A DNA stretch of 22,367 bases. It comes from a virus. Within the stretch, counting starts at the first letter, position 1. Each line of letters begins with the position of its first letter. Below, piece after piece: positions 9,601 to 16,400 of this stretch. The stretch covers positions 1-22,367 of IMG/VR virus record IMGVR_UViG_3300027782_000394, one strand, 5' to 3'. A program made the translations under genes and the position numbers. A model generated the notes under the pieces. That model was not told the origin of the DNA and ran no database searches. It saw nothing but the letters and a program-made list of their open reading frames with translations.

Positions 9601-9778
9601 TGATATTGGGTTTATTGCTCAGGAATATAAACAGGTTCTTCCTGAGCAAGTAATAGTCAAAGAAGATACCAAAGATACTTTAGTGATTCAGCAAAATCTA
9701 ATTCCATATTTGGTAAAATCTATTCAGGAACTTAAAGCAGAAGTAGACTTACTTAAACAACAACTTGCATCTCGATAG
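6665..9778 (+). CDS. Collagen-like tail fibre with C-terminal Peptidase S74 chaperone
   Basis: This 1037-residue fibre starts with the common fibre N-terminus (SFPISPTNGQTAVLNGITY). Six 'STTTGALqVAGGaGIGGsVYIG' modules alternate with two 'NGQlWWDSSVGDLS' modules. Two collagen-like Gly-X-Y arrays lie at residues 97-192 and 602-754. A head-like region with NTALGNGAG and NTAIGYAAG repeats (about 800-900) resembles YadA-type beta-rolls. The C-terminus is the endosialidase-type intramolecular chaperone (Peptidase S74). It has SDIRLKNNI with Ser945 and Lys950 in the S-x4-K spacing of the known catalytic pair, then IGFIAQE, LIPYLVKSIQEL and a short coiled coil. In this family the chaperone trimerises the fibre and cuts itself off before the Ser, which would release the last 93 residues. 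No good Shine-Dalgarno is seen at the ATG. A fibre binding the host surface is the best reading. Confidence 0.95.
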   Translation: MSFPISPTNGQTAVLNGITYTYSTSTTAWKRLQSTVTGTTTLSITGTTSATSTTTGALQVAGGVGIQGSVYIANTSYINGAQIVTTATIGNIGGGTGYTGSIGYTGSAGGLGYTGSLGYTGSAGDLGYTGSLGYTGSAGGLGYTGSLGYTGSAGGLGYTGSLGYTGSLGYTGSQGYTGSQGYTGSLGYTGSAGSFTGTTSLQIITSNTSASTSTTTGALQIAGGAGIGGAVNIGQTSTIRGSEIITTATIGLYSSVSATTSTSSIVTISDVAPTSPANGQLWWDSSVGDLSVFYIDNNGGHWVDAVAQNQFTGGTVINALVVANTASSFSTVTGALQVAGGAGIGGNLYVGGISYVGGSLVITAANVSTYVASSIAAGIALPGTTSTFVITNNTSATSTATGALTVTGGLGVGKDAYIGGNLNIGGEIVASKLTIEYTTVTTTLIKTDDIISTSNSTSATSTTTGALIITGGVGVGGTVYAGNVYSNGSLISGTTISDTPPVNPGNGQMWWDSSVGDLSIYYVDANGGHWVDAVAQNQFTGGTIINALIISTTTNSVSTTTGALQVAGGAGIGGSVYIGNTSYIAGAQIVTTATMQSLGGTGYTGSAGGLGYTGSAGGAGGLGYTGSLGYTGSAGGLGYTGSLGYTGSAGGLGYTGSLGYTGSAGGLGYTGSLGYTGSAGGLGYTGSLGYTGSIGYTGSLGYTGSLGYTGSIGYTGSLGYTGSAGGAGGLGYTGSLGYTGSLGYTGSAGSDGPVAGSANQVVYKNASNIASGSANLTFDGVSLSVYGIPIGHGSYGYGAVNSNSIAIGSGALLQNSGDYNTALGNGAGYMVGSGGSGTYIGANTAAGGGSGITGARNTAIGYAAGFALTSTANNNTYVGAGSGSGMTGSKNSILGQFYGNSGGLDITSLSNYVVLSDGDGNPLAYVVNGGSWYQKSNSSSWATTSDIRLKNNIKPLTSALDLIEKLNPVSFNYIENNKSDIGFIAQEYKQVLPEQVIVKEDTKDTLVIQQNLIPYLVKSIQELKAEVDLLKQQLASR
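6953..7240 (+). repeat. Collagen-like array 1 (14 GYTGS units)
   Basis: Thirty-two uninterrupted Gly-X-Y triplets built from GYT, GSL, GSA, GGL, GDL and GSQ, with 14 occurrences of GYTGS. No proline is present, so any triple helix would be stabilised differently from animal collagen; phage and bacterial collagen-like fibres of this sort are known. Confidence 0.92.
7559..8293 (+). repeat. Duplicated fibre module with synonymous divergence
   Basis: The module running from 'NGQlWWDSSVGDLS' to 'GGHWVDAVAQNQFTGGT' occurs twice, with its 17-residue end encoded at 7559-7609 and 8243-8293. Those 17 residues are identical in both copies while nine of the 17 codons differ synonymously. Each copy is followed by GALQVAGGAGIGG modules, and the second leads into the second collagen array, so a large internal segment seems duplicated. 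Confidence 0.85.
8468..8926 (+). repeat. Collagen-like array 2 (20 GYTGS units, with 45-bp tandem repeats)
   Basis: Fifty-one Gly-X-Y triplets with 20 GYTGS occurrences. Within it a 45-bp DNA unit encoding GGLGYTGSLGYTGSA starts at 8522, 8567, 8612, 8657 and 8702 with few base changes; a further copy of its start is at 8846. Such DNA repeats can expand or contract in frame by slippage or recombination. Confidence 0.92.
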
Positions 9779-9787
9779 GATATTAAA

Positions 9788-10105
9788 ATGTCAACAACAT
9801 TTTCAACAAAAATTACGGTCATGTATACCATACAACAAACTGACCCTAATTATGTAATTAACGCAATCTGGGAATTAACAGGAGTAGACGGCACTTATAC
9901 TGCTTCTGTTGGCGGCAACACACAGTTTGACTCACAGCAATCAGAAACATTTGTACCTTATGACCAACTAACAGAGTCTTTAGTCATTAGTTGGATACCC
10001 GAGAGCCAAATAGACATTGCAAAGGCAAGTGTACAAGGACAAATTGATTCGTTAATTACTCCACCTATTGGCCCTAAAAATACACCACTGCCCTGGTCAG
10101 CCTAA
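9788..10105 (+). CDS. Small DUF7936-like protein associated with fibre genes
   Basis: This 105-residue protein has an AGGAT ribosome-binding site overlapping the stop of the fibre gene (9776-9781), six bases before its ATG. Its pattern matches a small family I recognise from marine phages, DUF7936: an N-terminal beta-strand, 'WELTGVDGTYTASVGG', 'FVPYDQLTESLVISWI', a helix with 'AKASVQGQID' and a proline-rich end 'PLPW'. Function is unknown. These proteins usually lie beside virion genes, and the immediate coupling to the S74 fibre points to a role in the same structure or its assembly. Family identity is from pattern memory and should be tested by profile search. Confidence 0.65.
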   Translation: MSTTFSTKITVMYTIQQTDPNYVINAIWELTGVDGTYTASVGGNTQFDSQQSETFVPYDQLTESLVISWIPESQIDIAKASVQGQIDSLITPPIGPKNTPLPWSA

Positions 10106-10143
10106 CATATCAAATACCCATTATATAGCTTTGGAAAGAAATG

Positions 10144-10166
10144 TCTATTACAGAATAGAACGTTTT
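10144..10166 (+). terminator. Weak possible intrinsic terminator after the fibre genes
   Basis: TCTATT and AATAGA form a 6-bp stem with loop ACAG, followed after three bases by four T. The stem is AT-rich and short, so it is a weak candidate. Its place, after the small DUF7936-like gene and before a late promoter motif, makes sense for an operon boundary. Confidence 0.25.
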
Positions 10167-10195
10167 AATAGATAATTACGCGGTGTTAGTATAAG

Positions 10196-10204
10196 CATAA
10201 ATAC
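10196..10204 (+). promoter_or_regulatory. T4-like late promoter motif (CATAAATAC)
   Basis: CATAAATAC sits 22 bases before the ATG at 10227 in a 121-base gap between genes. The identical 9-mer precedes the divergent gp14-like gene on the minus strand. A start about six bases downstream leaves a leader of roughly 18 bases with only a weak Shine-Dalgarno (AAAGAT). It would drive the three adhesin-like paralogues and perhaps the enzyme cassette behind them. Confidence 0.65.
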
Positions 10205-10226
10205 GAATAACGCAAAGATCTAACCT

Positions 10227-11291
10227 ATGGCTTTTTATACTAACGGAATTCAAAATATTGACAATCAGGGTATTGTAGAATTACCTATTGTTCAGTCACC
10301 TAATTTACCAATTTCCGCGGTAGCAGGGTATCTGTTATATCTTCAAGATCAAAAAGTTCTTACAATAAGTACTGGAAATCCCAGTGACCTATGGAGATCA
10401 TTTCAAGCTGTACCACTCAGTTACAAAAATGAAGTTCCTTTAGAACAGAGTATTATAGCCGGTGGATATAACAGTGACATAGGGTTTGATGGTCGAAATT
10501 CTATGAGTCGGTTACAGTTTTCTTCAGATGCTACTATACAATTATCTACAACCGTACCTTTTAATCTTGCCCGAGGTGCACATCATTCTACTTGGCAATA
10601 TGCCTATTTCCATGGAGGAAATGTTAATTCATCTGCCAAACAAGATTGGTCAACATTTACTATAACCAGCATAACATCTAGGCCTGGGTCAAATTTCTTT
10701 CCTACGGCTTGTTTAAATCCAGGTAAGAAAGGTGAAAATACATTAGGTCTACTTTTTAATCTATTTGCAAGTTACGAAATAAATTTTTCTACGGATTCCT
10801 GGTCCACTGGAAATTACAACAACAATACCAATAATAATTGTGGAACATTTGGAGAGACTAGCGGATATGCTTGGAATCAAAATACAGTTCAAAAATTAAA
10901 CTGGAGTACTAGGGTTTGGTCCGCTACGGGGGCAGGACCCGCTAATGGTAGTAACTTTAGTAAACTTTTAAACTCTAAATGGAACAAGTGGTATCTACCG
11001 GGCAACACAGGAGGAGTCGGCGGTACAGGTGGTACTCCTACAATGGATATTTACAGCAATTCTAGTGATACATTTTCAGCTGGAGCTACTCCAGTAACAA
11101 CCATCCTAGGGTGCGACGGAGTCATGGCGCAAGATTGGGGATATTGGGCAGGTTACTATAATTTTCAAGAAGGATATACTGGGAATGCTTTAAAGATGGA
11201 CTATGCCTCAAATACTATGAGCTCAAGTCTTAGATCATATTTGGCGTATTCTGTTTCTAATGCTTCTACTCCCTCGGGTCCAATCTCATAA
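10227..11291 (+). CDS. Beta-propeller-like virion/adhesin paralogue 1 of 3
   Basis: This 354-residue protein is first of three tandem paralogues. The shared frame is an N-terminal 'VAGYLLYLQDQKVLTISTG', a blade-like unit 'RLQFSSDATIQLSTTVPFN' ending in AYFHGGN, a middle 'FSTDSWSTGNY' unit, 'NSKWNKWYLPGN', and a C-terminal 'MAQDWGYW' signature. Aromatic- and glycine-rich repeats of about 45-50 residues with a 'D-x-W' ending resemble kelch-type beta-propellers, but I do not see the full kelch consensus, so this is a fold guess. There is no signal peptide. Position after the fibre genes and under a late motif suggests a virion protein, perhaps a receptor-binding tip. It may instead be an independent baseplate or head decoration. 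Confidence 0.7.
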   Translation: MAFYTNGIQNIDNQGIVELPIVQSPNLPISAVAGYLLYLQDQKVLTISTGNPSDLWRSFQAVPLSYKNEVPLEQSIIAGGYNSDIGFDGRNSMSRLQFSSDATIQLSTTVPFNLARGAHHSTWQYAYFHGGNVNSSAKQDWSTFTITSITSRPGSNFFPTACLNPGKKGENTLGLLFNLFASYEINFSTDSWSTGNYNNNTNNNCGTFGETSGYAWNQNTVQKLNWSTRVWSATGAGPANGSNFSKLLNSKWNKWYLPGNTGGVGGTGGTPTMDIYSNSSDTFSAGATPVTTILGCDGVMAQDWGYWAGYYNFQEGYTGNALKMDYASNTMSSSLRSYLAYSVSNASTPSGPIS

Positions 11292-11303
11292 TAAAGGTAA
11301 AAA

Positions 11304-12614
11304 ATGGCATTTTATATAGGCACCAACACCGCTAAAATAATAATCAATAATGACGGTATTTTTGAAATAGGAACCTACGGAACCAGAGCCGATTTACCCG
11401 GTTCAGGTGTACGAGGCTACATGGCTTGGGTCTCTGATCAACAAGAACTTGTAATTAATACAGGAAATACAGTACACCCCAGTCCTAACAATACTCAACC
11501 AACACCGGTTGTTTCTTCTGTTTCCCCAGATGAAGGTGTTACTTGGTATAAGATAGTAAATCCCAGTGGTGCTTCAACGCAGAGTGTACGATTAGATCAA
11601 GGAACATTGTGTGGTGGATATAATAGTCAGGTAAATTGGAATACTATACATCGGCTAGATTTTAACACAGATTCTGCAATGTTGCGACCAGAAACTACTC
11701 CGTGGGCCACTAGATATTCCACAGCTATGAGTAGCAAATTATTTGCTTATTATCATGCAGGGTTTACGGGACCAACCCCTGGTCCTGATAGCCCCTCAAA
11801 TCGGCAAACATGCCGACAAAGCTGGACTACATTTGCGTTATCTTTAATAGCCAGTGCTCGACCTAGTGCCATGGGCGAAGGATTTCAAGTTGCACTATAT
11901 TCTACCAGTAACTTAAACAATAACTACGGTCTAATACAATATGGAGGAGAATGTAATTATTTTATTTTTGCCACCGATACTACAACCACAACCGATGAAT
12001 GGTATGCAAACGGTGCAGGACCATATTCTGGAGTAGATCTTCGTGACCCTAATGGGGGTGCTAGTAACGATTACGGGTTATCTGCAAACGGTCCAAATTT
12101 TGGTTATGTAAATCATAGAAACGTTGCTAAATTTAATTGGAATAGTAAAGCCTACATCTTAACTGGACAGGCTTCTCCAAGAACGGCTGGCGGATTTCCT
12201 CGAGGAGGCCATAGTACTCCATACAATAAATTTTATTACGGGGTTGACGATAACATCGACAGTTATAATACTACTCTCGACCAATGGAATTCTTCAACTC
12301 TTCAGTTTCCGTTGTTTACTGACGACAGCAGATTTAGCGATGCCGGCGGAGCACGAAGCAGGTTATTTGAAGGTAGTGCTATTCCAGGACAAGACTGGGG
12401 ATACTGGTATTCAATGTGGGGATATCAAAGATATCAATATCCTGCGGCGTACACATCATTTACGTCTTATACAAATCTTTCTCAAAAAACATTCTATGCT
12501 ACAGATACAACCGTATGGAGTCCAAGTAGCGATCTAGGATCTAGGACAAGTTCTTGGGCCGCTGGGCCTATTAGTGGTAATTCGGCCAGTGGTTGTAGCG
12601 GCCCAACCAGTTAG
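11304..12614 (+). CDS. Beta-propeller-like virion/adhesin paralogue 2 of 3
   Basis: At 436 residues this is the longest paralogue. It starts 12 bases after the previous stop, with AAAGGT about six bases before the ATG. The common landmarks are present: 'VRGYMAWVSDQQELVINTG', 'RLDFNTDSAMLRPETTPW' ending in AYYHAGFT, 'YNKFYYGVDDNIDSYNTT' and 'GQDWGYW'. Compared with paralogues 1 and 3 it has an extra insert after the N-terminal motif (about residues 55-75) and longer middle loops. Sequence similarity between the three is confined to these landmarks, so the copies are old or diversifying fast, as expected for surfaces that contact the host. Function is not known. Confidence 0.7.
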   Translation: MAFYIGTNTAKIIINNDGIFEIGTYGTRADLPGSGVRGYMAWVSDQQELVINTGNTVHPSPNNTQPTPVVSSVSPDEGVTWYKIVNPSGASTQSVRLDQGTLCGGYNSQVNWNTIHRLDFNTDSAMLRPETTPWATRYSTAMSSKLFAYYHAGFTGPTPGPDSPSNRQTCRQSWTTFALSLIASARPSAMGEGFQVALYSTSNLNNNYGLIQYGGECNYFIFATDTTTTTDEWYANGAGPYSGVDLRDPNGGASNDYGLSANGPNFGYVNHRNVAKFNWNSKAYILTGQASPRTAGGFPRGGHSTPYNKFYYGVDDNIDSYNTTLDQWNSSTLQFPLFTDDSRFSDAGGARSRLFEGSAIPGQDWGYWYSMWGYQRYQYPAAYTSFTSYTNLSQKTFYATDTTVWSPSSDLGSRTSSWAAGPISGNSASGCSGPTS

Positions 12615-12622
12615 GAAATAAT

Positions 12623-13747
12623 ATGGGATACTTTATTAACAATCAAAATATCGTTGATAATAGCAGGAATCTTGCCCCTGGAAAATTTACTAATAGAGCT
12701 TCTTTACCGTCACCTAGCACGTTAGGTTATCTTGCCTATATATCAGATCAAAATGATCTTGCTGTAGGGGGGATAGTTAATAGTATGTTACCTGATATAG
12801 GAAATACCTGGTATAAATTTATGATCAGACCTTTAGATTATAAAAACGAAGTTATTTTATCACAGGGCGTTATTGGAGGAGGCGGGGCTGCCGGCGAAGA
12901 CAGAAATACTATACAACAAATGATATATAGTGTTGATACAATTGTTAAACTAGTAACAACATTACCTGTTACTACAGCATACGGTGGCGGCCACGGAAAT
13001 AAGTTGCATGCCTACTATCATCAAGGTCGTGATACAGCTATGGCAACAGCCGGAAAGACAGCTCTTAAAAATGACTGGGCAACGTATTCTATACAAATTC
13101 TTCCTGAAAGACCTAATTGTTTTGGTGCTAATATTAATACTACACAACCAGGCCCTGTTATACAAAATACCTTTGGTGTTGTTATGCAAGGAACTGCCAG
13201 TTGTTATATAACTTTCAGTACAGATACTTGGACTGTAGGTGGATATAATGCTCCTTCTACTGGAACCGGGTGGGCGACATACAGTGGAAATTACGGTTAT
13301 AATTATTCTGGTAGTGGTGATTTATACAGACTAACGTTCCCAAGCGGATCTTGGGCATCCACGGGTGCGGGTGGACCTCCAAATGGCGGTGGGGCCGGTA
13401 AGGTCTTAAATACCAAATGGGGGAAATTTTACAATGGTGGTGGTAAGGTTGATCGATATACCGAAGCATCAAATAGTTGGAGCATAGCCGCCAATTCACC
13501 TAACGGTTCTACCCCAGGATCATGGCAAGAACAAACTACCCTAATGGCACAAGATTGGGGATATTGGTGCGGGTTTTCTGATACTACTAGTGGCACAGCC
13601 TATTACAAAATTACTTACCAGCATCATTATGCCACAGAAACACTGACAGCCAGTATAACAATATCAAATCTACAAGCCACAGCAAACATGGGTGTAGCCA
13701 GCATATCATTTCCTACAGTAGCCGGATGTAGTACACAAGGACCGTAG
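12623..13747 (+). CDS. Beta-propeller-like virion/adhesin paralogue 3 of 3
   Basis: This 374-residue protein has an AGGA site overlapping the preceding stop and six bases before its ATG. Landmarks are 'LGYLAYISDQNDLAVGG', 'MIYSVDTIVKLVTTLP' ending in AYYHQGRD, 'FSTDTWTVGGYNAPS', 'NTKWGKFYNGGGKVDRYT' and 'MAQDWGYW'. The phrase 'PLDYKNEVILSQGVIGGG' matches 'PLSYKNEVPLEQSIIAGG' of paralogue 1, so 1 and 3 are closer to each other there than to 2. It is the last adhesin-like gene before the halogenase. The halogenase's AAGGA ribosome-binding site lies in its last codons, so translation is probably coupled. Confidence 0.7.
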   Translation: MGYFINNQNIVDNSRNLAPGKFTNRASLPSPSTLGYLAYISDQNDLAVGGIVNSMLPDIGNTWYKFMIRPLDYKNEVILSQGVIGGGGAAGEDRNTIQQMIYSVDTIVKLVTTLPVTTAYGGGHGNKLHAYYHQGRDTAMATAGKTALKNDWATYSIQILPERPNCFGANINTTQPGPVIQNTFGVVMQGTASCYITFSTDTWTVGGYNAPSTGTGWATYSGNYGYNYSGSGDLYRLTFPSGSWASTGAGGPPNGGGAGKVLNTKWGKFYNGGGKVDRYTEASNSWSIAANSPNGSTPGSWQEQTTLMAQDWGYWCGFSDTTSGTAYYKITYQHHYATETLTASITISNLQATANMGVASISFPTVAGCSTQGP

Positions 13748-13749
13748 AA

Positions 13750-15138
13750 TTGATAAGTAGTTTCATGAAGTATGATATTACTATTATTGGCGGAGGTACC
13801 TCTGGTTGGTTAGCCGCAGCCTATCTTAAATTTCACAATGTAGAAAAATCTATATGTTTAATCGAAAGCCCTAATATACCCACAATCGGAGTTGGCGAAG
13901 GGACATTCCCAACAACAATGTGGCTGTTAAATAGCATAGGAATACCACACTATAAATTATTAGCAGAAAGCAATGGCGGTATAAAATTAGGCATACAATA
14001 CCGAGATTTTAGTGAACAAACATTTTGGCTTAGCACTTCGGGTCCAGAAGAGTGGGAACGTTGGGGGACAGAAATGACCAAACAAGTAGCATTGTCCAAT
14101 AAAACTGCGGTTGTAAACGAAAATGGATTTGTTGCCTGCCATTTTGTTGCAGGTGATTTGGCAAAATTACTAAAAGATCACGCAATAACTCTGGGAGTTG
14201 TACACTTATCAGAAGAAGTTATATCTTCTACGGTAGAAAATAATCAATGTCAGAGTATAACTTTAAATAATAACAACACAATATCTTCAAATTGGTTTTT
14301 AGACTGCTCGGGGTTTGCTAGACTATTAGTTAAACAGACTAATAGTAAATTTGTTAGCTACAGTGATCATTTATTTGTAGACAGTGCGGTAGTTGGCCCC
14401 ACTCCTTATAAAAATAAAGAAAAAGAATTTGACCCTTATAGCAAAATAACAGCAAGGACAGCAGGGTGGCAATTTAGAATCCCAACATATTCAAGAATTG
14501 GAAACGGATATGTTTATAGTAGTCAATTTACTTCTCCAGAAGATGCTGAAAAAGAACTTCGAAATACAGTACCCGAATTAGACCAAGTTAAACATTTAAA
14601 AATGACTTTGGGCTATTATGATGAATTAATTACAGGTAATATTGTTGCCATAGGACTTAGTGGAGGATTTATTGAACCTATGGAAGCTACTGCAATTCAT
14701 CTTACAGAAAGAACAATCATAGCATTCAACGATTTACTCAAAGGAACTGACACAGTTGATTCAGTAAATCAATATCTTAAAAATAAAATAAAATATATCA
14801 AAACATTAATATTAGCACACTATGCCTTTAGTAAAAGAACAGATCCGTTTTGGAAATTGGCCCAAACAAAGGCATATAACTCTGAAGAAATTCAAGAATT
14901 TTTTAGTAAATTACAAAATGGTAAATTTCCTACCCCACAAGATAAATTAGATATTGCCTACCCATACACACAATGGAATGAATTATTAAAAGGTTTTTTT
15001 CAGCCCCACTACTATCCCGCTATAAATAACAAAGCCAAAGCAGAGATATATATGAGTACATATTATTCTCCCAGCCATTATAATTACATTGAAGAATTAA
15101 GGAAAAAAAATGAACAAAAAAACATACACAGCCACTGA
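13750..15138 (+). CDS. Flavin-dependent halogenase, tryptophan-halogenase family
   Basis: The family oxidises halide with reduced FAD to hypohalous acid, which a conserved lysine hands to an aromatic substrate. Seen here, numbered from the TTG at 13750: the FAD-binding GGGTSGW (14-20), GVGEGTFP (47-54), a lysine in GGIKLGIQY (K79) where the catalytic lysine is expected, and GFIEPMEATA with Glu312, matching the catalytic Glu region ESTG. The diagnostic WxWxIP appears as GWQFRIP (239-245), so its second Trp is Phe. Length (462 residues) is slightly below the usual 500-540. AAGGA lies eight bases before the TTG; a start at ATG 13765 would match family N-termini better, so the start is uncertain. 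Viral members exist, for example VirX1 of a cyanophage, which accepts free substrates and iodinates well. A partner flavin reductase is not in this window. Confidence 0.92.
   Translation: MISSFMKYDITIIGGGTSGWLAAAYLKFHNVEKSICLIESPNIPTIGVGEGTFPTTMWLLNSIGIPHYKLLAESNGGIKLGIQYRDFSEQTFWLSTSGPEEWERWGTEMTKQVALSNKTAVVNENGFVACHFVAGDLAKLLKDHAITLGVVHLSEEVISSTVENNQCQSITLNNNNTISSNWFLDCSGFARLLVKQTNSKFVSYSDHLFVDSAVVGPTPYKNKEKEFDPYSKITARTAGWQFRIPTYSRIGNGYVYSSQFTSPEDAEKELRNTVPELDQVKHLKMTLGYYDELITGNIVAIGLSGGFIEPMEATAIHLTERTIIAFNDLLKGTDTVDSVNQYLKNKIKYIKTLILAHYAFSKRTDPFWKLAQTKAYNSEEIQEFFSKLQNGKFPTPQDKLDIAYPYTQWNELLKGFFQPHYYPAINNKAKAEIYMSTYYSPSHYNYIEELRKKNEQKNIHSH
15021..15029 (+). promoter_or_regulatory. Possible late promoter inside the halogenase gene (TATAAATAA)
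   Basis: A perfect T4-type TATAAATA box lies within the 3' end of the halogenase gene, about 80 bases before the coiled-coil gene. It encodes ordinary residues there and may be chance in AT-rich DNA, but could give separate late expression of the three downstream genes. Confidence 0.3.
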
Positions 15139-15787
15139 TATCCTAGATAACGTTGAAAAGGGTATGAGCGATTTTCAAATTAAAAATTTTGTTGTCAATG
15201 CTCAGCTGACACCATTAAAGCAATTACAACAGGCCGCAATGGAAGCGCAGGTTAGAGAAGATAATTTAAAAAAATCTGAATTTGAAATAACTAAAACTAA
15301 ACTAAAAATTAAAATTTTTGAAGCTCACAAAGAAAAAACCGACGACGAAATAGAAAAAGCACAAGTAGATCTTGATTTAATTATTGCTAACGAAAAACTC
15401 ATTAGTATCGACAAAGAAAAGAAAAGAATAGCAAGAGAATTAAAAAGTTTTCAAGATGTTTTAGATTTTTTTAACGAGAATTATGACATTGAAAAGATGA
15501 TTGAAATGCAGGACACATTAGATATAGACTACTGGGTCAAAAGATTATCTAAACAGGCCAGTATGGATATTATTTCAACTGGTCGCATTGGTACTGGAAA
15601 TCTCAGTGCTATGTTAGATATGCCAGATGATATATTTCAAATATGTGTACAAGAAACTTATGCGTTAACAAACAAATTAGCCAAAGTAATACCCATGCCT
15701 GGATTGAATGGGCCAAATAGTCAAGAAGACTCGCTGTTGAAATTCAATCCTAATGATAAGGATACTCCAAATGCTATTAGTCAATAA
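15110..15787 (+). CDS. Coiled-coil protein of unknown function
   Basis: This 225-residue protein overlaps the end of the halogenase gene by 29 bases; AGGA is six bases before its ATG. Residues about 35-115 are strongly charged and heptad-like, rich in K and E, and predict a long coiled coil. The start (TATDILDNVEKGM, then FVVNAQLTPLKQLQQA) and the later 'MIEMQDTLDIDYWVKRLSKQASMDI' look globular, and the C-terminal 30 residues are polar and probably disordered. I do not recognise a named family. No membrane segment or signal peptide is seen. Its overlap with the halogenase and with the following gene means it is co-expressed with them. It could be a virion rod, an assembly factor or a scaffold for the enzymes. 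Confidence 0.75.
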   Translation: MNKKTYTATDILDNVEKGMSDFQIKNFVVNAQLTPLKQLQQAAMEAQVREDNLKKSEFEITKTKLKIKIFEAHKEKTDDEIEKAQVDLDLIIANEKLISIDKEKKRIARELKSFQDVLDFFNENYDIEKMIEMQDTLDIDYWVKRLSKQASMDIISTGRIGTGNLSAMLDMPDDIFQICVQETYALTNKLAKVIPMPGLNGPNSQEDSLLKFNPNDKDTPNAISQ

Positions 15788-16400
15788 TAAAATTTCTGGG
15801 TTAGGAATTAACTTACCCAGTGGCCAGAGAACAACATTAAGTGTAAATTATTCATTAATAGATACTGATAATACTTGGTGGTATACCATACCAGACATTG
15901 CTGTAAATCGTATTAAACAAATTACAGATACAACCCTCATAGATCAATTGAAACTGTTGACTCGTACTATTCACAAAGATGGCACTGTTAGAATGTACGG
16001 AACCGGTGTAGATTGGTTGGGAGAACCACTTGCAGGTTCTGAATTAGAAAATTTTTTAGAAGGTGCAAAATATATTGCCAAACTAAATGTGGCGATAGCT
16101 TATGATAATAAGGCTAAAACATTAGTTGGAAATGAATCTGTGTTAGAACAAGGTACATGGGCACAGCAGTTATCAGAAGCCCAAGCTGTAATATCTGACT
16201 CTAATGCTAGTACTCCTTTATTAACAGTATTAGCCTCTGCAAGAAATATATCAGTAGCAGACTACGCACAAAATGTTATAACTGCGTCTAATAATTATGC
16301 TCAGGCACAGTCTTCATTGCTTGCAGAACTTAAGACAAATTATCAACTAATTGACACAGCGTCAACAGCACAAGCTCTTAAGGATACTGGGTGGATTTAA
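15771..16400 (+). CDS. Unknown protein, possibly tail-fibre assembly related
   Basis: The start chosen is ATG 15771, which has AAGGA (15758-15762) eight bases upstream; an ATG at 15753 extends the frame six codons but has no ribosome-binding site. The 209-residue product overlaps the coiled-coil gene by 17 bases. The N-terminal half has beta-type features with 'LPSGQRTTLSVNYSLIDTDNTWWY' and a Gly-rich 'YGTGVDWLGEPLAG'; the C-terminal half is helical and Ala-rich, ending 'LIDTASTAQALKDTGWI'. The ending resembles the helical C-termini of some phage tail-fibre assembly or DUF4376-type proteins, but this is weak and I would not assign a function. It is co-transcribed with the halogenase and oxygenase genes. 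Confidence 0.7.
   Translation: MLLVNNKISGLGINLPSGQRTTLSVNYSLIDTDNTWWYTIPDIAVNRIKQITDTTLIDQLKLLTRTIHKDGTVRMYGTGVDWLGEPLAGSELENFLEGAKYIAKLNVAIAYDNKAKTLVGNESVLEQGTWAQQLSEAQAVISDSNASTPLLTVLASARNISVADYAQNVITASNNYAQAQSSLLAELKTNYQLIDTASTAQALKDTGWI

Noticed and set aside
12962-13499. Several 75-80 residue frames on both strands within the third propeller-like gene
   Set aside because: They have no ribosome-binding sites or recognisable features and overlap a well-supported gene.
15753-15770. Upstream ATG at 15753 as start of the unknown gene in the enzyme cassette
   Set aside because: No ribosome-binding site precedes it, while AAGGA is ideally placed for ATG 15771.
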